Below are positions 1 to 8,446 of a stretch of 64,000 nucleotides of DNA, piece by piece (positions within the stretch are counted from its first letter, which is position 1; the number at the start of each line of letters is the position of its first letter). The notes under the pieces were generated by a model. That model ran no database searches. It was not told the DNA's origin and worked only from the letters and a program-made list of their open reading frames with translations. The stretch is taken from positions 19,130-83,129 of the forward strand of contig DASRLO010000069.1 of NCBI GenBank assembly GCA_035648415.1, read 5' to 3'. Position numbers and translations under genes: made by a program. Origin of the DNA: DATARH01 sp035648415 (GTDB lineage Bacteria > Pseudomonadota > Alphaproteobacteria > ATCC43930 > CGMCC-115725).

Positions 1-754
1 CCGCCAGCCCGCCGACGATCAGCTGTTTCAGGTGCAGCTCCGGCGCGATCCGCAAATAGAGGTCGATGTCGAGCGCGTTGTGGTGGGTCACGAACGGCTT
101 TGCCGAGGCGCCGCCCTGTATCGCGTGCAGCATCGGCGTTTCGACTTCGAGATAGCCGCGCGCGAGAAGCCACGCGCGCATCTCGGCGACGACCCGGCTG
201 CGCCGCCGCAGCGTTTCGCGGCTCCGCGGGTTCATGATCAAATCGACATAGCGCTGGCGATAGCGCAGCTCGATGTCGGCGAGACCGTGATACTTCTCGG
301 GCAGCGGCCGCAGCGCCTTGGCGAGCATGGTCAGCGCCGCCGCGTTGACCGTCAGCTCGCCGCGCGGCGTGCGCCGGACCTGGCCTTCGATGCCGATCAA
401 ATCGCCGATATCGAGGAGCTTTAGCGTCTCCAGCCCATCGGTGGACAGATAGTCCTTGTGGCTGAACACCTGGATCTTGCCCGAGGCGTCGTGCAAATCG
501 ATAAACATGCCACTGTTGCGCAGCGCGCGGATGCGGCCCGCGACGCGCACTGTGTCGCCGGTCTCCTCGCCCGCCGGCAGCGCCGCGTAACGCGTGTCGA
601 GCGCCGCCGCATTGTCGCTCCGGGCAAAACCGACCGGGTAAGGGTCGACCCCCAACTCGCGCAGCGCCTCGAGCTTTTGCAGGCGCACCGCGCGCAGCGG
701 ATCGTCGCCCTCCCTAGGGTCCTCCCGCGGGCCGTCCCCGGGGCCATCGTTCAT
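1..754 (-). CDS. lysS: Lysyl-tRNA synthetase, class II (3' end outside window)
   Basis: Charges tRNA-Lys in the cytoplasm. Translating the minus strand from ATG 754 gives about 251 residues that run off the left edge. The N-terminal part is an OB-fold anticodon-binding domain (roughly residues 55-150, with GRIRALRNSGMFIDLHD). Next come the class II motif 1 region (YVDLIMNPRSRETLRRR) and the start of motif 2 (DLYLRIAPELHLKQLIVGG), both characteristic of LysRS. The residues between the start and the OB-fold (LRAVRLQKLEALRELGVDPYP) also match the family. The stop and the rest of the catalytic domain are outside the window. The gene is 13 bp downstream of the ABC transporter gene on the same strand. 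Confidence 0.93.
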   Translation of the reverse strand, partial: MNDGPGDGPREDPREGDDPLRAVRLQKLEALRELGVDPYPVGFARSDNAAALDTRYAALPAGEETGDTVRVAGRIRALRNSGMFIDLHDASGKIQVFSHKDYLSTDGLETLKLLDIGDLIGIEGQVRRTPRGELTVNAAALTMLAKALRPLPEKYHGLADIELRYRQRYVDLIMNPRSRETLRRRSRVVAEMRAWLLARGYLEVETPMLHAIQGGASAKPFVTHHNALDIDLYLRIAPELHLKQLIVGGLA

Positions 755-767
755 GCCGTCCGATCCC

Positions 768-2504
768 CTATTTCGCCGCGGCCTCGGCCACCTTGTCGCG
801 GGCCAGGTCGACAATTTCGTTGTGGAACCGCTTTAGCGAGCTGTGATGCCCGACGCTGACGATGGTCGGCCGCCACTCGGCGTCGCGCAACATCCGGTAC
901 AGCGTCATCTCCCCCGCCTCGTCGAGCGCCGAGGTCGCCTCGTCGAGAAAGACGATCGACGGCCGCAGCAGCAGCACCCGCGCGAAGGCGAGCCGCTGCT
1001 GCTCGCCACCCGACAGGCGCTGCGCCCAGTTGCTCTCGTCGTCGAGACGATCGACGAGATGCGCGAGCCCGACCGCGCGCAGCGCGTTCGCCATCGTCGC
1101 GCGGTCGGGCCGCACGTTGCCTGGATACTTGAGCGCGTCGGCGAGCGTGCCGAGCGGCAGATAGGGCCGCTGCGGCAGGAACAGCACGGTTCCCTCGGCG
1201 AGGCGGACGCGGCCGCGCCCGAACGGCCACAGCCCGGCGATGGCGCGCAGCACGGTGCTCTTGCCCGAGCCGGTCGGGCCGGTGATCAGCACCGGGTTGT
1301 CGGAGCCGCTCAGCAGCGCAACGTCGCGCTGCAGCGCCGCCCCGTCCGGGAGGTCGAGATCGAGCGCGCCGACCTCGACGCCGGAGCCGCCGCGCTCGAT
1401 GGTGATCGGGTGCGCCTCGCCACGCGAGGCGGCGATCGCCTCGATCCGGCCCTGGAACCCCGCGAGGCGCTCGACGACCGCCTGGTATTCGGCGATCGAG
1501 GTGTAACTGCTGACGATGAACGACAGCGATTCCTGCACCTGGCCAAAGGCCGAGACAACCTGCATCAGCCCGCCCAATTGGATACGCTTGGCGAAATATT
1601 CCGGCGCGGCGACGAGGAACGGAAATATAAGCGCGACCTGCTGGTAGCCGGCGGTGAACCAGGTGAGCCGCTTGCGGCGGCGGATGATGTCCCACCAATT
1701 GGCGACGATGCGGCCGAAGCGGCTGTCGAAGACGCCATATTCATGCGCCTCGCCGCCGTAGAACGCGACGCTCTCGGCGTGCTCGCGCAGCCGCACCAGG
1801 CTGAAGCGGAAATCGGCCTCGAAGCGCTGCTGGTTGAACATCAACCGGGCGAGCGGCTTGCCGATCCAATGCGTGAACCAGGTGCCGATCGCGGCGTAGA
1901 TGAACGCCGCAAACACCAGGTATCCAGGGATGTCGAAGCTGTGGCCGCCCCAGAGCGGCACCGTCAGTCCGCCCGACAGACGCCACAGGATGAACAGGAA
2001 CGACACCAGCGTCACCACCGAGTTCATCATCCCCAGCGACAGGCTGAGGCTCAGCGTGGCGAAGCTGTCGAGGTCGTCGGCAATGCGCTGGTCGGGGTTG
2101 TCGGTCGTCGACTGGTCGATCTGGATGCGGTAATAGGTCTGGTTGCCGAGCCACCCCTTGAGCGAACGCTCGGTCAGCCAGCGCCGCCAGCGGATGTGCA
2201 GGATTTGCCGCAGATAGAGCTGATAGACCGCGACCCCGATCCAGCCGGCCGCGATCATGCCGAATATGCCGAACTGGCGCCAGAACTCCGACCAATTGTA
2301 CTGCTGCAAGGCGTCGTAGAAATCGCGGTTCCACAGATTGAGGCGGACATTGATCCAAACCGAGACCAGATTGAGCGCGACAACCGCGACAACGAGGCCT
2401 ATCGCGCTCCATTTCTCGTCTGATCGCCAATATGGCAAGGCCAGCTTCCACGCCTCGCGCAGGAAGCCGGTCCCGCTCAACGCTCTACTTGACCTCATAC
2501 GCAC
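768..2504 (-). CDS. SbmA/BacA-like ABC transporter, fused permease and ATPase
   Basis: A 578-residue half-transporter of the inner membrane. The first ~330 residues are an SbmA/BacA-type membrane domain (LNLWNRDFYDALQQYNW, then TTDNPDQRIADDLDSF, both typical of the family). The C-terminal ATPase has Walker A GPTGSGKST, signature LSGGEQQRLAFAR and Walker B VFLDEATSALD, all intact. This fused architecture resembles E. coli YddA and mycobacterial Rv1819c, whereas SbmA and BacA themselves lack the ATPase. Family members move peptides, cobalamin or other hydrophilic compounds; the substrate here cannot be read from sequence. It reads towards lysS. Confidence 0.9.
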   Translation of the reverse strand: MRMRSSRALSGTGFLREAWKLALPYWRSDEKWSAIGLVVAVVALNLVSVWINVRLNLWNRDFYDALQQYNWSEFWRQFGIFGMIAAGWIGVAVYQLYLRQILHIRWRRWLTERSLKGWLGNQTYYRIQIDQSTTDNPDQRIADDLDSFATLSLSLSLGMMNSVVTLVSFLFILWRLSGGLTVPLWGGHSFDIPGYLVFAAFIYAAIGTWFTHWIGKPLARLMFNQQRFEADFRFSLVRLREHAESVAFYGGEAHEYGVFDSRFGRIVANWWDIIRRRKRLTWFTAGYQQVALIFPFLVAAPEYFAKRIQLGGLMQVVSAFGQVQESLSFIVSSYTSIAEYQAVVERLAGFQGRIEAIAASRGEAHPITIERGGSGVEVGALDLDLPDGAALQRDVALLSGSDNPVLITGPTGSGKSTVLRAIAGLWPFGRGRVRLAEGTVLFLPQRPYLPLGTLADALKYPGNVRPDRATMANALRAVGLAHLVDRLDDESNWAQRLSGGEQQRLAFARVLLLRPSIVFLDEATSALDEAGEMTLYRMLRDAEWRPTIVSVGHHSSLKRFHNEIVDLARDKVAEAAAK

Positions 2505-2527
2505 AAGCCTCTTCCTCTGGGTGCGAG

Positions 2528-3010
2528 ATGACCAGCGAAACCGGCCTCTTCGCCGGCGGCCGGCCGAGCGATAAAGCGCTGGCCGCGGCGCTCCTCGCCC
2601 GCGGCGTGTGCCGCGCGCTTGAACAGCTCGGCTATGCCAGCCTCCTCGAATTCCCGCTCGCCAATGGGCGGCGTGCCGATATCCTCGCCCTCGGCCGCGG
2701 CGGCGATCTCATCGTTGTCGAGATCAAAACCTCGGTCGCCGATTTCCGCGCCGACCGCAAATGGGCGGGGTATCGCGATTTCGCCGACCGTTTCTATTTC
2801 GCTGTTCCAAACACTTTCCCCCAAGCGCTAATCCCCGAGGATTGTGGCCTCATGGTGGCGGACGCCTTCGCCGCGTCCCTGATCCGCGACGGCGAGCCGA
2901 TTGCCTTGGCGCCCGGCCGCCGGCGCGCCGTCACCCTACGCTTCGCGCTGGCGGCGGCGGCGCGGCTGCGACGCCATCTCGATCCGCAGGCCGGCCTCGC
3001 CCCATTCTGA
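2528..3010 (+). CDS. mmcB: MmcB family DNA repair protein
   Basis: 160 residues, start ATG 2528. The protein has a PD-(D/E)XK nuclease-like core: GRRADILALGRGGDLIVVEIKTS around residues 45-70 supplies the D...(V)EIK active-site pattern, followed by DFRADRKWAGYRDFADRFYFAVP. This is the MmcB family, named for the Caulobacter gene needed for mitomycin C tolerance and a suspected nuclease in crosslink repair. The gene is divergent from the ABC transporter (23 bp gap). Its last 75 bp overlap the 3' end of the heptose-kinase gene on the other strand, so both C-termini are constrained by one sequence. An upstream in-frame start at 2432 would run into the ABC gene and is less likely. Confidence 0.85.
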   Translation: MTSETGLFAGGRPSDKALAAALLARGVCRALEQLGYASLLEFPLANGRRADILALGRGGDLIVVEIKTSVADFRADRKWAGYRDFADRFYFAVPNTFPQALIPEDCGLMVADAFAASLIRDGEPIALAPGRRRAVTLRFALAAAARLRRHLDPQAGLAPF

Positions 3011-3997
3011 GCGCACCTCGCTCGCCAGCGCGGCGGCCAATTCCCCGGCCGAGGCGACCGCCGTGCCGGTCTTGGCGCCGACGATGCCGACCGCCAGACC
3101 GGCGAGCTGCGCCGCCCCGCTCACCGACAGCCCGGCGCCGAGTCCCGCCGCCAGCGCCGCCGCCGCGGCGTCTTCGGTGCCGCCGGGATCGTAGCTGTCG
3201 CCGGCCGCCATCGTCTCGAACGCGGCGCTGCTGCTTGGCTCGACCAGGATCATCCCGTCACGGCCGAGGGTGACGAAGACCGCGCCGAAACCGCACCTCT
3301 CGATCAGCGCGCGCGCCGCCGCGACGACCTCGCGTTCGTTTCCCGCGGGCATGCCGGTCGCCTCGGCGAGTTCGCGCCGGCTCGGCATCAGGAGGTCGGC
3401 GCCGCGATAGCGGATGTGGTCGCCGCCTTTGGGTTCGGCGACGACCCGCGCGCCGGCCTCCTGCGCGGTCTTGATGATTTCGAGCGCGACGCCGTCGGTC
3501 AGCACGCCCTTGGCGTAATCGGAAAGCACGACGACGTCGTGGCTGGCCACCAGCTCGCGGGCGAGCCGCAGCAGGTCGTCGCGGATATAGGGGCCGAGCG
3601 GCGACGCGCTCTCCCAATCGGCCCGCAACAAATGCTGGTTGAGCGCGATGAACCGGGTCTTGACCGTCGTCTTGCGCTGCGGCTGCACCAGGACGTGGAT
3701 CTCGGCGCCGTCGACCTCGGCCAGCAGGTTCTGCACCTCGCGCCCGGCATCGTCGTTGCCGACCACCGAGACGAACGACATCTGGGCGCCGAGCGCGGCG
3801 AGATTGCGCAGCACGTTGCCGGCGCCGCCGAGGCTGTGGGTCTCGCTGTCGACCGCCAGCACCGGGACCGGCGCCTCGGGCGAGACGCGGTCGACCTCGC
3901 CGTAGACGTAGTGATCGAGCATCACATCGCCGATGCATAGCACCCGCGCCGCGCGCAGCCGGTCGATGTCGAGCCTCAGCTCGCCGTTTTTCGCCAT
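2936..3997 (-). CDS. rfaE1: Heptose-7-phosphate kinase homologue (RfaE1/HldA type, PfkB fold) with altered GAGD motif
   Basis: 353 residues from ATG 3997. The family phosphorylates D-glycero-D-manno-heptose 7-phosphate for ADP-heptose and LPS core synthesis. Family signatures are clear: DVMLDHYVYGEVDRVSPEAPVPV (residues 24-46), SLGGAGNVLRNLAALG (55-70), KTTVKTRFIALNQHLLRAD (109-127) and VVVLSDYAKGVLT. The nucleotidyltransferase domain (RfaE2) of bifunctional HldE is absent. Oddity: the PfkB anion-hole signature D-x-x-G-A-G-D near the C-terminus reads D270-P-G-G-T-E-D276, so the catalytic Asp position is kept but Ala-Gly is replaced by Thr-Glu. The surrounding helix and the GIVGAKTGTAVAS segment still align, so a frameshift is unlikely. 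Activity is uncertain. Confidence 0.85.
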   Translation of the reverse strand: MAKNGELRLDIDRLRAARVLCIGDVMLDHYVYGEVDRVSPEAPVPVLAVDSETHSLGGAGNVLRNLAALGAQMSFVSVVGNDDAGREVQNLLAEVDGAEIHVLVQPQRKTTVKTRFIALNQHLLRADWESASPLGPYIRDDLLRLARELVASHDVVVLSDYAKGVLTDGVALEIIKTAQEAGARVVAEPKGGDHIRYRGADLLMPSRRELAEATGMPAGNEREVVAAARALIERCGFGAVFVTLGRDGMILVEPSSSAAFETMAAGDSYDPGGTEDAAAAALAAGLGAGLSVSGAAQLAGLAVGIVGAKTGTAVASAGELAAALASEVRSEWGEAGLRIEMASQPRRRRQREA

Positions 3998-4019
3998 AAA
4001 TTCTCCGTCGCGGGACGGC

Positions 4020-4541
4020 TCACCCGGCCCGCGTGCGGCGCAGCATAACGTAAAGCGCCCCCGCGCCGCCATCCCGCGGCTGCGCGGAGGCGATCGCCAG
4101 CAAATGCGGGCGGAATTCCGGCTCGTCGAGCCAGCGCGGCACGGCCGCCCGCAGCACGCCGGCGCGCCCATCCAGTCCCTTTGGCGCACCGCGCCCCGTG
4201 ATAACGAGAACGCAGCGCTTGCCGTCGGCTCGGGCCGCCCGGATAAACCCGCCGAGCGCGCGATGCGCCTCGTCCTGCGTCATGCCGTGCAGGTCGAGCC
4301 GGGCCTCGACCCGGTGCTTGCCGCGCTTCAGCCGTTCGGCATTGGCGCGGTCGATGCCGGCGAAACGGTCGAGCGCCAGCGGCGGCAGGGCCGGGGCCGG
4401 AGTCAATGGCGCCGGGTGAGGCTCGGCGCGCGGAACGGGCCTGGATTTCACCGCCGGTGGGGCGGGCAGCGCGGCGATTTGTTTGACGCCCCGCATTGCG
4501 CGCCGCCACAGCGCGCTGTCGGGATCAGCTTTCGCCGGCAT
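4020..4541 (-). CDS. Smr domain protein
   Basis: 173 residues. The Smr (small MutS-related) domain occupies the C-terminal ~110 residues: LDLHGMTQDEAHRAL, CVLVITGRGAP and the terminal GALYVMLRR strand are the conserved Smr elements. The N-terminal ~70 residues are a Pro/Ala-rich linker. Smr domains act as nickases or endonucleases on DNA or RNA; this stand-alone alphaproteobacterial type is uncharacterised as far as I know. It begins inside the end of lutC (17-bp overlap), so it is probably translated from the lut transcript. Confidence 0.88.
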   Translation of the reverse strand: MPAKADPDSALWRRAMRGVKQIAALPAPPAVKSRPVPRAEPHPAPLTPAPALPPLALDRFAGIDRANAERLKRGKHRVEARLDLHGMTQDEAHRALGGFIRAARADGKRCVLVITGRGAPKGLDGRAGVLRAAVPRWLDEPEFRPHLLAIASAQPRDGGAGALYVMLRRTRAG

Positions 4542-5220
4542 CGTCGACGAGGATCACATGCAGGCGGCGCGGACCGTGCGCGCCCAGCTCGATCTTCTGC
4601 TCGATATCGCCGGTGCGCGAGGGGCCGGTGATAAAATTGACCGTGCGCGGCAGCGCGGCAGGGCCATCGCCCGGCCGCCGGCGCAACAGATCCCAGCCAT
4701 CCTCGTAGCTCGCCACCACCTGGCCGGCGCGCAGCACGACGATGTGCGTGTCCGGCAGGAAATTGAGCGTCGTCGGGGTGTGGTCGCCGGAGACCAGCAT
4801 CAGGGTGCCGGTCTCGGCGACCGCCGCGAGGCACGGGGTCAGCGACACCGCGTCGCCCGCGGTCGCCGCGCCGCGGCGGATCTGCACCAGCGGCCGCTCA
4901 TTCCAGGGCAGCGCCTCGAGGGTCGGATCGGGCGCCATCGCCAGCTCGGCCGGCAGGTTTTCGGCCGCGAGATAGCGCGCGACCTCGCCCGGCACCGCCG
5001 CGGCCGAGGCGAGACGCGCGACCGTCGTCTGCACCGCCTCGGCCATCGCGACAAAGAGATCGACGCGCGCCGGCGGGTCGAGCGCCGCCGCGCGCGCCGG
5101 GATCAGGTTGCGGCGGTGCGCCGCGACGCGCGCGTCAAGCTCGCCGGCGGCGCCTTCGGCGAGCGCGCCGCGGCCGAGCGCCCGGCGGATGCCGCCGAGG
5201 ACATCGTCGCGCGCGGTCAT
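4525..5220 (-). CDS. lutC: Lactate utilization protein LutC (LUD domain)
   Basis: 231 residues, start ATG 5220 overlapping the lutB stop by 4 bp (ATGA), so translation is probably coupled. The LUD domain is recognisable from AETGTLMLVSGDHTPTTLNFLP and the C-terminal ITGPSRTGDIEQKIELGAHGP. LutA, LutB and LutC together form an iron-sulfur L-lactate dehydrogenase system feeding electrons to the respiratory chain. The order here is lutA, lutB, lutC, then the Smr gene, all on the minus strand. Confidence 0.93.
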   Translation of the reverse strand: MTARDDVLGGIRRALGRGALAEGAAGELDARVAAHRRNLIPARAAALDPPARVDLFVAMAEAVQTTVARLASAAAVPGEVARYLAAENLPAELAMAPDPTLEALPWNERPLVQIRRGAATAGDAVSLTPCLAAVAETGTLMLVSGDHTPTTLNFLPDTHIVVLRAGQVVASYEDGWDLLRRRPGDGPAALPRTVNFITGPSRTGDIEQKIELGAHGPRRLHVILVDDAGES

Positions 5221-6656
5221 CGTCCGATCTTTTGCCGGGCGGCGCGCTGCCGCTTGGCCCACAGCGCATGAAAGCTGCGGCCCTCGGGCGCCGGCATGTC
5301 GCGCGCCCTGGTCCAGTCGCCGGCGAGCGGCAGCGAGCGGAACCTGCCCCGCCCTTCGCCGAGCCAACCGAGCAGCCGGGCCTGCAATTCGACCAGCTCG
5401 TGGTAGAGCGCCGGCCGCCGCGCGGCCCAGGCCCAGAGCTTCAGCCCGTTGCGATAGACCGCCGGCGCCTTGCCCTGGGCGAATTGCCGCTCGCGCCAGT
5501 GCCGCATCATTTTCGGCAGCGGGATACGGACCGGGCAAACGCTCTCGCAGCGCCCGCAGAAGCTCGACGCGTTGGGCAGGTCGCCGGCCTCGTCGAGGCC
5601 GATCAGCGCCGGTGTCAGCACCGCGCCCATCGGCCCCGGATAGACCCAGCCATAGGCATGCCCGCCTATCGCGGTATAGACTGGGCAATGGTTGAGGCAA
5701 GCGGCGCAGCGCAGGCAGCGCAGCATGTCCTGGAATTCGCCGCCGATGAGCGCCGAGCGGCCGTTGTCGATCAGCACGACGTGATATTGCTCGGGCCCGT
5801 CGAGATCGCCCGGCCGGCGCGGCCCGGTCGACATCGTCGTGTAGGACGAGAATTCCTGACCCGTCGCCGAGCGCGCCAGGAGGCGCAGCAAGGTCGCGGC
5901 GTCCTCCAGGGTCGGCACGATCTTTTCGAGGCTGGCGACGACGATATGAATCTTGGGCAAGGTCTGCGTCAGGTCGCCGTTGCCCTCGTTGGTGACAATG
6001 ATGCTGGAGCCGGTCTCGGCGACGAGGAAGTTGGCGCCGGTGATGCCGACGTCGGCGGCGAGGAAGTGCGGGCGCAGCATCGTGCGGGCCTCGGCGCAAA
6101 GCTGCGGCGCCTCGCTGAGCGGGCGGGTGGGATCGAGCGCGGTGTGCGATGCGCGGAATGTCTCTTCGACCTGTTCCTTCATCAGGTGGATCGCCGGGGC
6201 GATGATGTGGCTGGGTGGCTCGTGGCGCAGCTGGATGATGTATTCGCCGAGATCGGTTTCGACCGGGGTGATGCCGTTGGCCTCGAGATGCTCGTTGAGG
6301 GCGATCTCCTCGGCGACCATCGACTTGCCCTTGGTGACGATTTTCGCCCCGACCGAGCGGCAGATGCCGAGCACCGCCGCGCGCGCCTCGGCCGCATCGC
6401 GCGCCCAATGCACGGCGCCGCCCGACGCGGTCACGTTCTTCTCATAGATCTCCAGATAAAAATCGAGATGGGCGATCGTATGGTCCTTGATCGCCTTCCC
6501 CTGGTCGCGCAGCGCCTCGAACTCGGGGAGCCGCGCGATCGCCTCGGCGCGGCGCGCCGGGAAACCGGCGCCGGCCATGCCGAGCGCGCGGCGCAGCACC
6601 GGGTCGGCGAGCCCGGCGCGCGCGTTGTCGGCGAAAGCGTGACTCGTCGCTTCCAT
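5217..6656 (-). CDS. lutB: Lactate utilization iron-sulfur protein LutB
   Basis: 479 residues, start ATG 6656. The N-terminal LUD domain includes KIVTKGKSMVAEEIALNEHLE and TGANFLVAETGSSIIVTNEGNGDL. The C-terminal ferredoxin-like part has two [4Fe-4S] signatures, CLRCAACLNHCP and CGRCESVCPVRIPLP, as in LutB/YkgF. It is the electron-transfer subunit of LutABC. A 143-bp gap containing two palindromes separates it from upstream lutA, which may allow processing or separate regulation. Confidence 0.95.
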   Translation of the reverse strand: MEATSHAFADNARAGLADPVLRRALGMAGAGFPARRAEAIARLPEFEALRDQGKAIKDHTIAHLDFYLEIYEKNVTASGGAVHWARDAAEARAAVLGICRSVGAKIVTKGKSMVAEEIALNEHLEANGITPVETDLGEYIIQLRHEPPSHIIAPAIHLMKEQVEETFRASHTALDPTRPLSEAPQLCAEARTMLRPHFLAADVGITGANFLVAETGSSIIVTNEGNGDLTQTLPKIHIVVASLEKIVPTLEDAATLLRLLARSATGQEFSSYTTMSTGPRRPGDLDGPEQYHVVLIDNGRSALIGGEFQDMLRCLRCAACLNHCPVYTAIGGHAYGWVYPGPMGAVLTPALIGLDEAGDLPNASSFCGRCESVCPVRIPLPKMMRHWRERQFAQGKAPAVYRNGLKLWAWAARRPALYHELVELQARLLGWLGEGRGRFRSLPLAGDWTRARDMPAPEGRSFHALWAKRQRAARQKIGR

Positions 6657-6707
6657 TGCTATTTTCCGGGCGCTTTCCGAGCGCCGCCGATCAATTTTTC
6701 TTCGTCA

Positions 6708-6776
6708 CCCCCGCGAAAGCGGGGGCCCAGGGCAACCGACACATCGCTCGCCCCTGAGTTCCCGCTCTCGCGGGAA
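6708..6776. repeat. Pair of intergenic palindromes (REP-like)
   Basis: Two perfect 7-bp stems sit in the lutA-lutB gap: CCCCCGC-GAAA-GCGGGGG (6708-6725, GNRA-type tetraloop) and TTCCCGC-TCTC-GCGGGAA (6759-6776). Such hairpins recur between genes of many alphaproteobacteria, and related ones occur at 45666-45828 in this window. They may stabilise or partially terminate the lut mRNA. There is no following T-run, so they are not intrinsic terminators. Confidence 0.65.
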
Positions 6777-6799
6777 AGGCGATCTAAAAGATACATCGC

Positions 6800-7573
6800 C
6801 TAAGCCTTGCTTGCTGGTTTGCCGATCGACGGCACGGTCTCGGTCATATCGGCGAGGACCTCGGCGACATGGCGCGCCTCGACCCGGCTGCCCGCACGCG
6901 ACAATTTGCCGGCGATCTGCAAGAGGCAGCCGAGATCGCCGGCGAGTACGCAATCCGCGCCGGTCGCCTCGATATCGGCGATCTTGTCGCACGCCATCTT
7001 GTCGGAGATTTCCGGGTACTTGACCGCGAAGGTGCCGCCGAACCCGCAGCAGATCTCGGCGCCCGGCAGCTCGTTGAGCTTCAATCCGGCGACCGAGCCC
7101 AGCAGCTTGCGGGGCTGCGCCTTGACCCCAAGCTCGCGCAGGCCCGAGCAGGCATCGTGATAGGTGACGGTCTGCGCGCAGCTCGCGACGACGGCCGCGA
7201 GGTCGCGGCGCTCGACCAGGAACGCGGTCAGCTCCCAGGTTCGCGACGCCAGCTCCTCGGCCGCTTCGCGCATCGCCGGCTCGTCGGCGAAGAGTTCGGG
7301 GTAATGCACCTTGACCATCCCGGCGCAGGAGCCGGACGGGACGACGACGTAGTCGTAGCCGGCAAAGGCGGCGATCACCTTGCGGGCGATCGCCTTGGCG
7401 TCCGCCTTGTCGCCGGAATTATAGGCCGGCTGGCCGCAGCAGGTTTGCGCGCGCGGCGCCTCGACCGAACAGCCGGTATCCTCGAGCAGCTTCACCGCGG
7501 CGAAGCCGATGCTCGGGCGAAACAGATCGACAAGGCAGGTCACCAACAACGCGACCCGCGCCGGCTCAGCCAT
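6800..7573 (-). CDS. lutA: Lactate utilization protein LutA (CCG domain)
   Basis: 257 residues. Two cysteine-rich CCG domains: AQTCCGQPAYNSGD near residue 43 and GAEICCGFGGTFAVKYPEISDKM near residue 170, each with an upstream Cys, as in LutA/YkgE and the HdrB-like subunits of heterodisulfide reductase. It is the first gene of lutABC and probably the site of substrate electron entry together with LutB. It begins 9 bp downstream of the Tim44-like gene, so that gene may belong to the same transcript. Confidence 0.93.
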   Translation of the reverse strand: MAEPARVALLVTCLVDLFRPSIGFAAVKLLEDTGCSVEAPRAQTCCGQPAYNSGDKADAKAIARKVIAAFAGYDYVVVPSGSCAGMVKVHYPELFADEPAMREAAEELASRTWELTAFLVERRDLAAVVASCAQTVTYHDACSGLRELGVKAQPRKLLGSVAGLKLNELPGAEICCGFGGTFAVKYPEISDKMACDKIADIEATGADCVLAGDLGCLLQIAGKLSRAGSRVEARHVAEVLADMTETVPSIGKPASKA

Positions 7574-7582
7574 CGGGCGCGA

Positions 7583-8248
7583 TCAGCCGCTGCCGGTCGC
7601 GACCAGCAGCCAGTTCGGGTCGGACGAGCGGGTATCCCGCGCAAAAGTCCAATGGTCGGTTTTCTCGATCAGGTTCTGCGGATCGCCGTCGACGACGCTG
7701 TTATCATGCGCGCGCAATACGTTGACCTGATCGGAGACCAGCTTGACCGTGACGCGGGCGGCGCGGCCGTCGATCCCGGCCTCCACGATATCGATGTCCT
7801 TGATCTTGTCGACGCGGGTTTCCAGCGTTTCTCCGGCCGCTTCGCGCTCGTCGATCGCGGCGGAAAAGGATTTGTAGGTATCGTCGCTCAACAGCGAGCG
7901 CAGCCCGGGTTTGTCGCCCTTCGCGAAGGCGGCGACGACGAGGCCGAAGGCGCCGCGCGCGCCGTCGAGGAAGGAGCCGGCGTCAAAGCCGGGGTCGGCG
8001 GCCGCGATTTGCGCCAAACCGCCCGCCACGGTGCCGGCCGCCGGCGCTGTGGCGGAGATTGACAGCACGGGCGCCGGGCGCGCCAGCGAGACGATCTTCT
8101 CGGCGGCCGCAGCCGGGCGGCGCAGGAAGGGGTCGCGGCGGCGCTCGTTGCCGGTGCGGCGGCCGAGCACGCTGCGCAGGCGCAGCACCAGGAAGAGGGC
8201 GACCATCGCGAACAGGATGATGTCGAAATAGTGCGGTAGATCGCCCAT
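7583..8248 (-). CDS. Tim44/TimA family membrane-anchored protein
   Basis: 221 residues from ATG 8248. A single N-terminal transmembrane segment (FDIILFAMVALFLVLRLRSVLGRR) is followed by a linker and a C-terminal Tim44-like NTF2-fold domain (DAGSFLDGARGAFGLVVAAFAKGD, LLSDDTYKSFSAAIDEREAAGE, VSDQVNVLRAHDN). The alphaproteobacterial homologue (TimA) lies beside secB in many genomes, as here, where it is divergent from secB. It has been linked to the ancestry of the mitochondrial import motor; its bacterial role is unclear. Confidence 0.88.
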   Translation of the reverse strand: MGDLPHYFDIILFAMVALFLVLRLRSVLGRRTGNERRRDPFLRRPAAAAEKIVSLARPAPVLSISATAPAAGTVAGGLAQIAAADPGFDAGSFLDGARGAFGLVVAAFAKGDKPGLRSLLSDDTYKSFSAAIDEREAAGETLETRVDKIKDIDIVEAGIDGRAARVTVKLVSDQVNVLRAHDNSVVDGDPQNLIEKTDHWTFARDTRSSDPNWLLVATGSG

Positions 8249-8446
8249 CTTCTCCTGCCGTGTTCCGGGAAAACGCGATGGTGCGCCAGAACAGATGAAG
8301 ATTAGATAAGGGTTTGCCGGCGCTGCGGCAAGGCGCGACGGTCCCATGCGGCGGCGAGGACCGCGACTCCGGCGGCCGCGCGCCCGAGTTGCGGCCCCTG
8401 GGCCTTCCGTGTTAGCGGAACGCGGCAAGCGCAACGCGGGGCGGTC

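Noticed and set aside
4525..6408. 627-codon frame spanning lutB and lutC
   Set aside because: Only its last 231 codons are lutC; the upstream part is a wrong-frame reading of lutB.
6700..6790. CRISPR-like repeats
   Set aside because: Two different palindromes without a shared repeat or regular spacers; no cas gene in the window.
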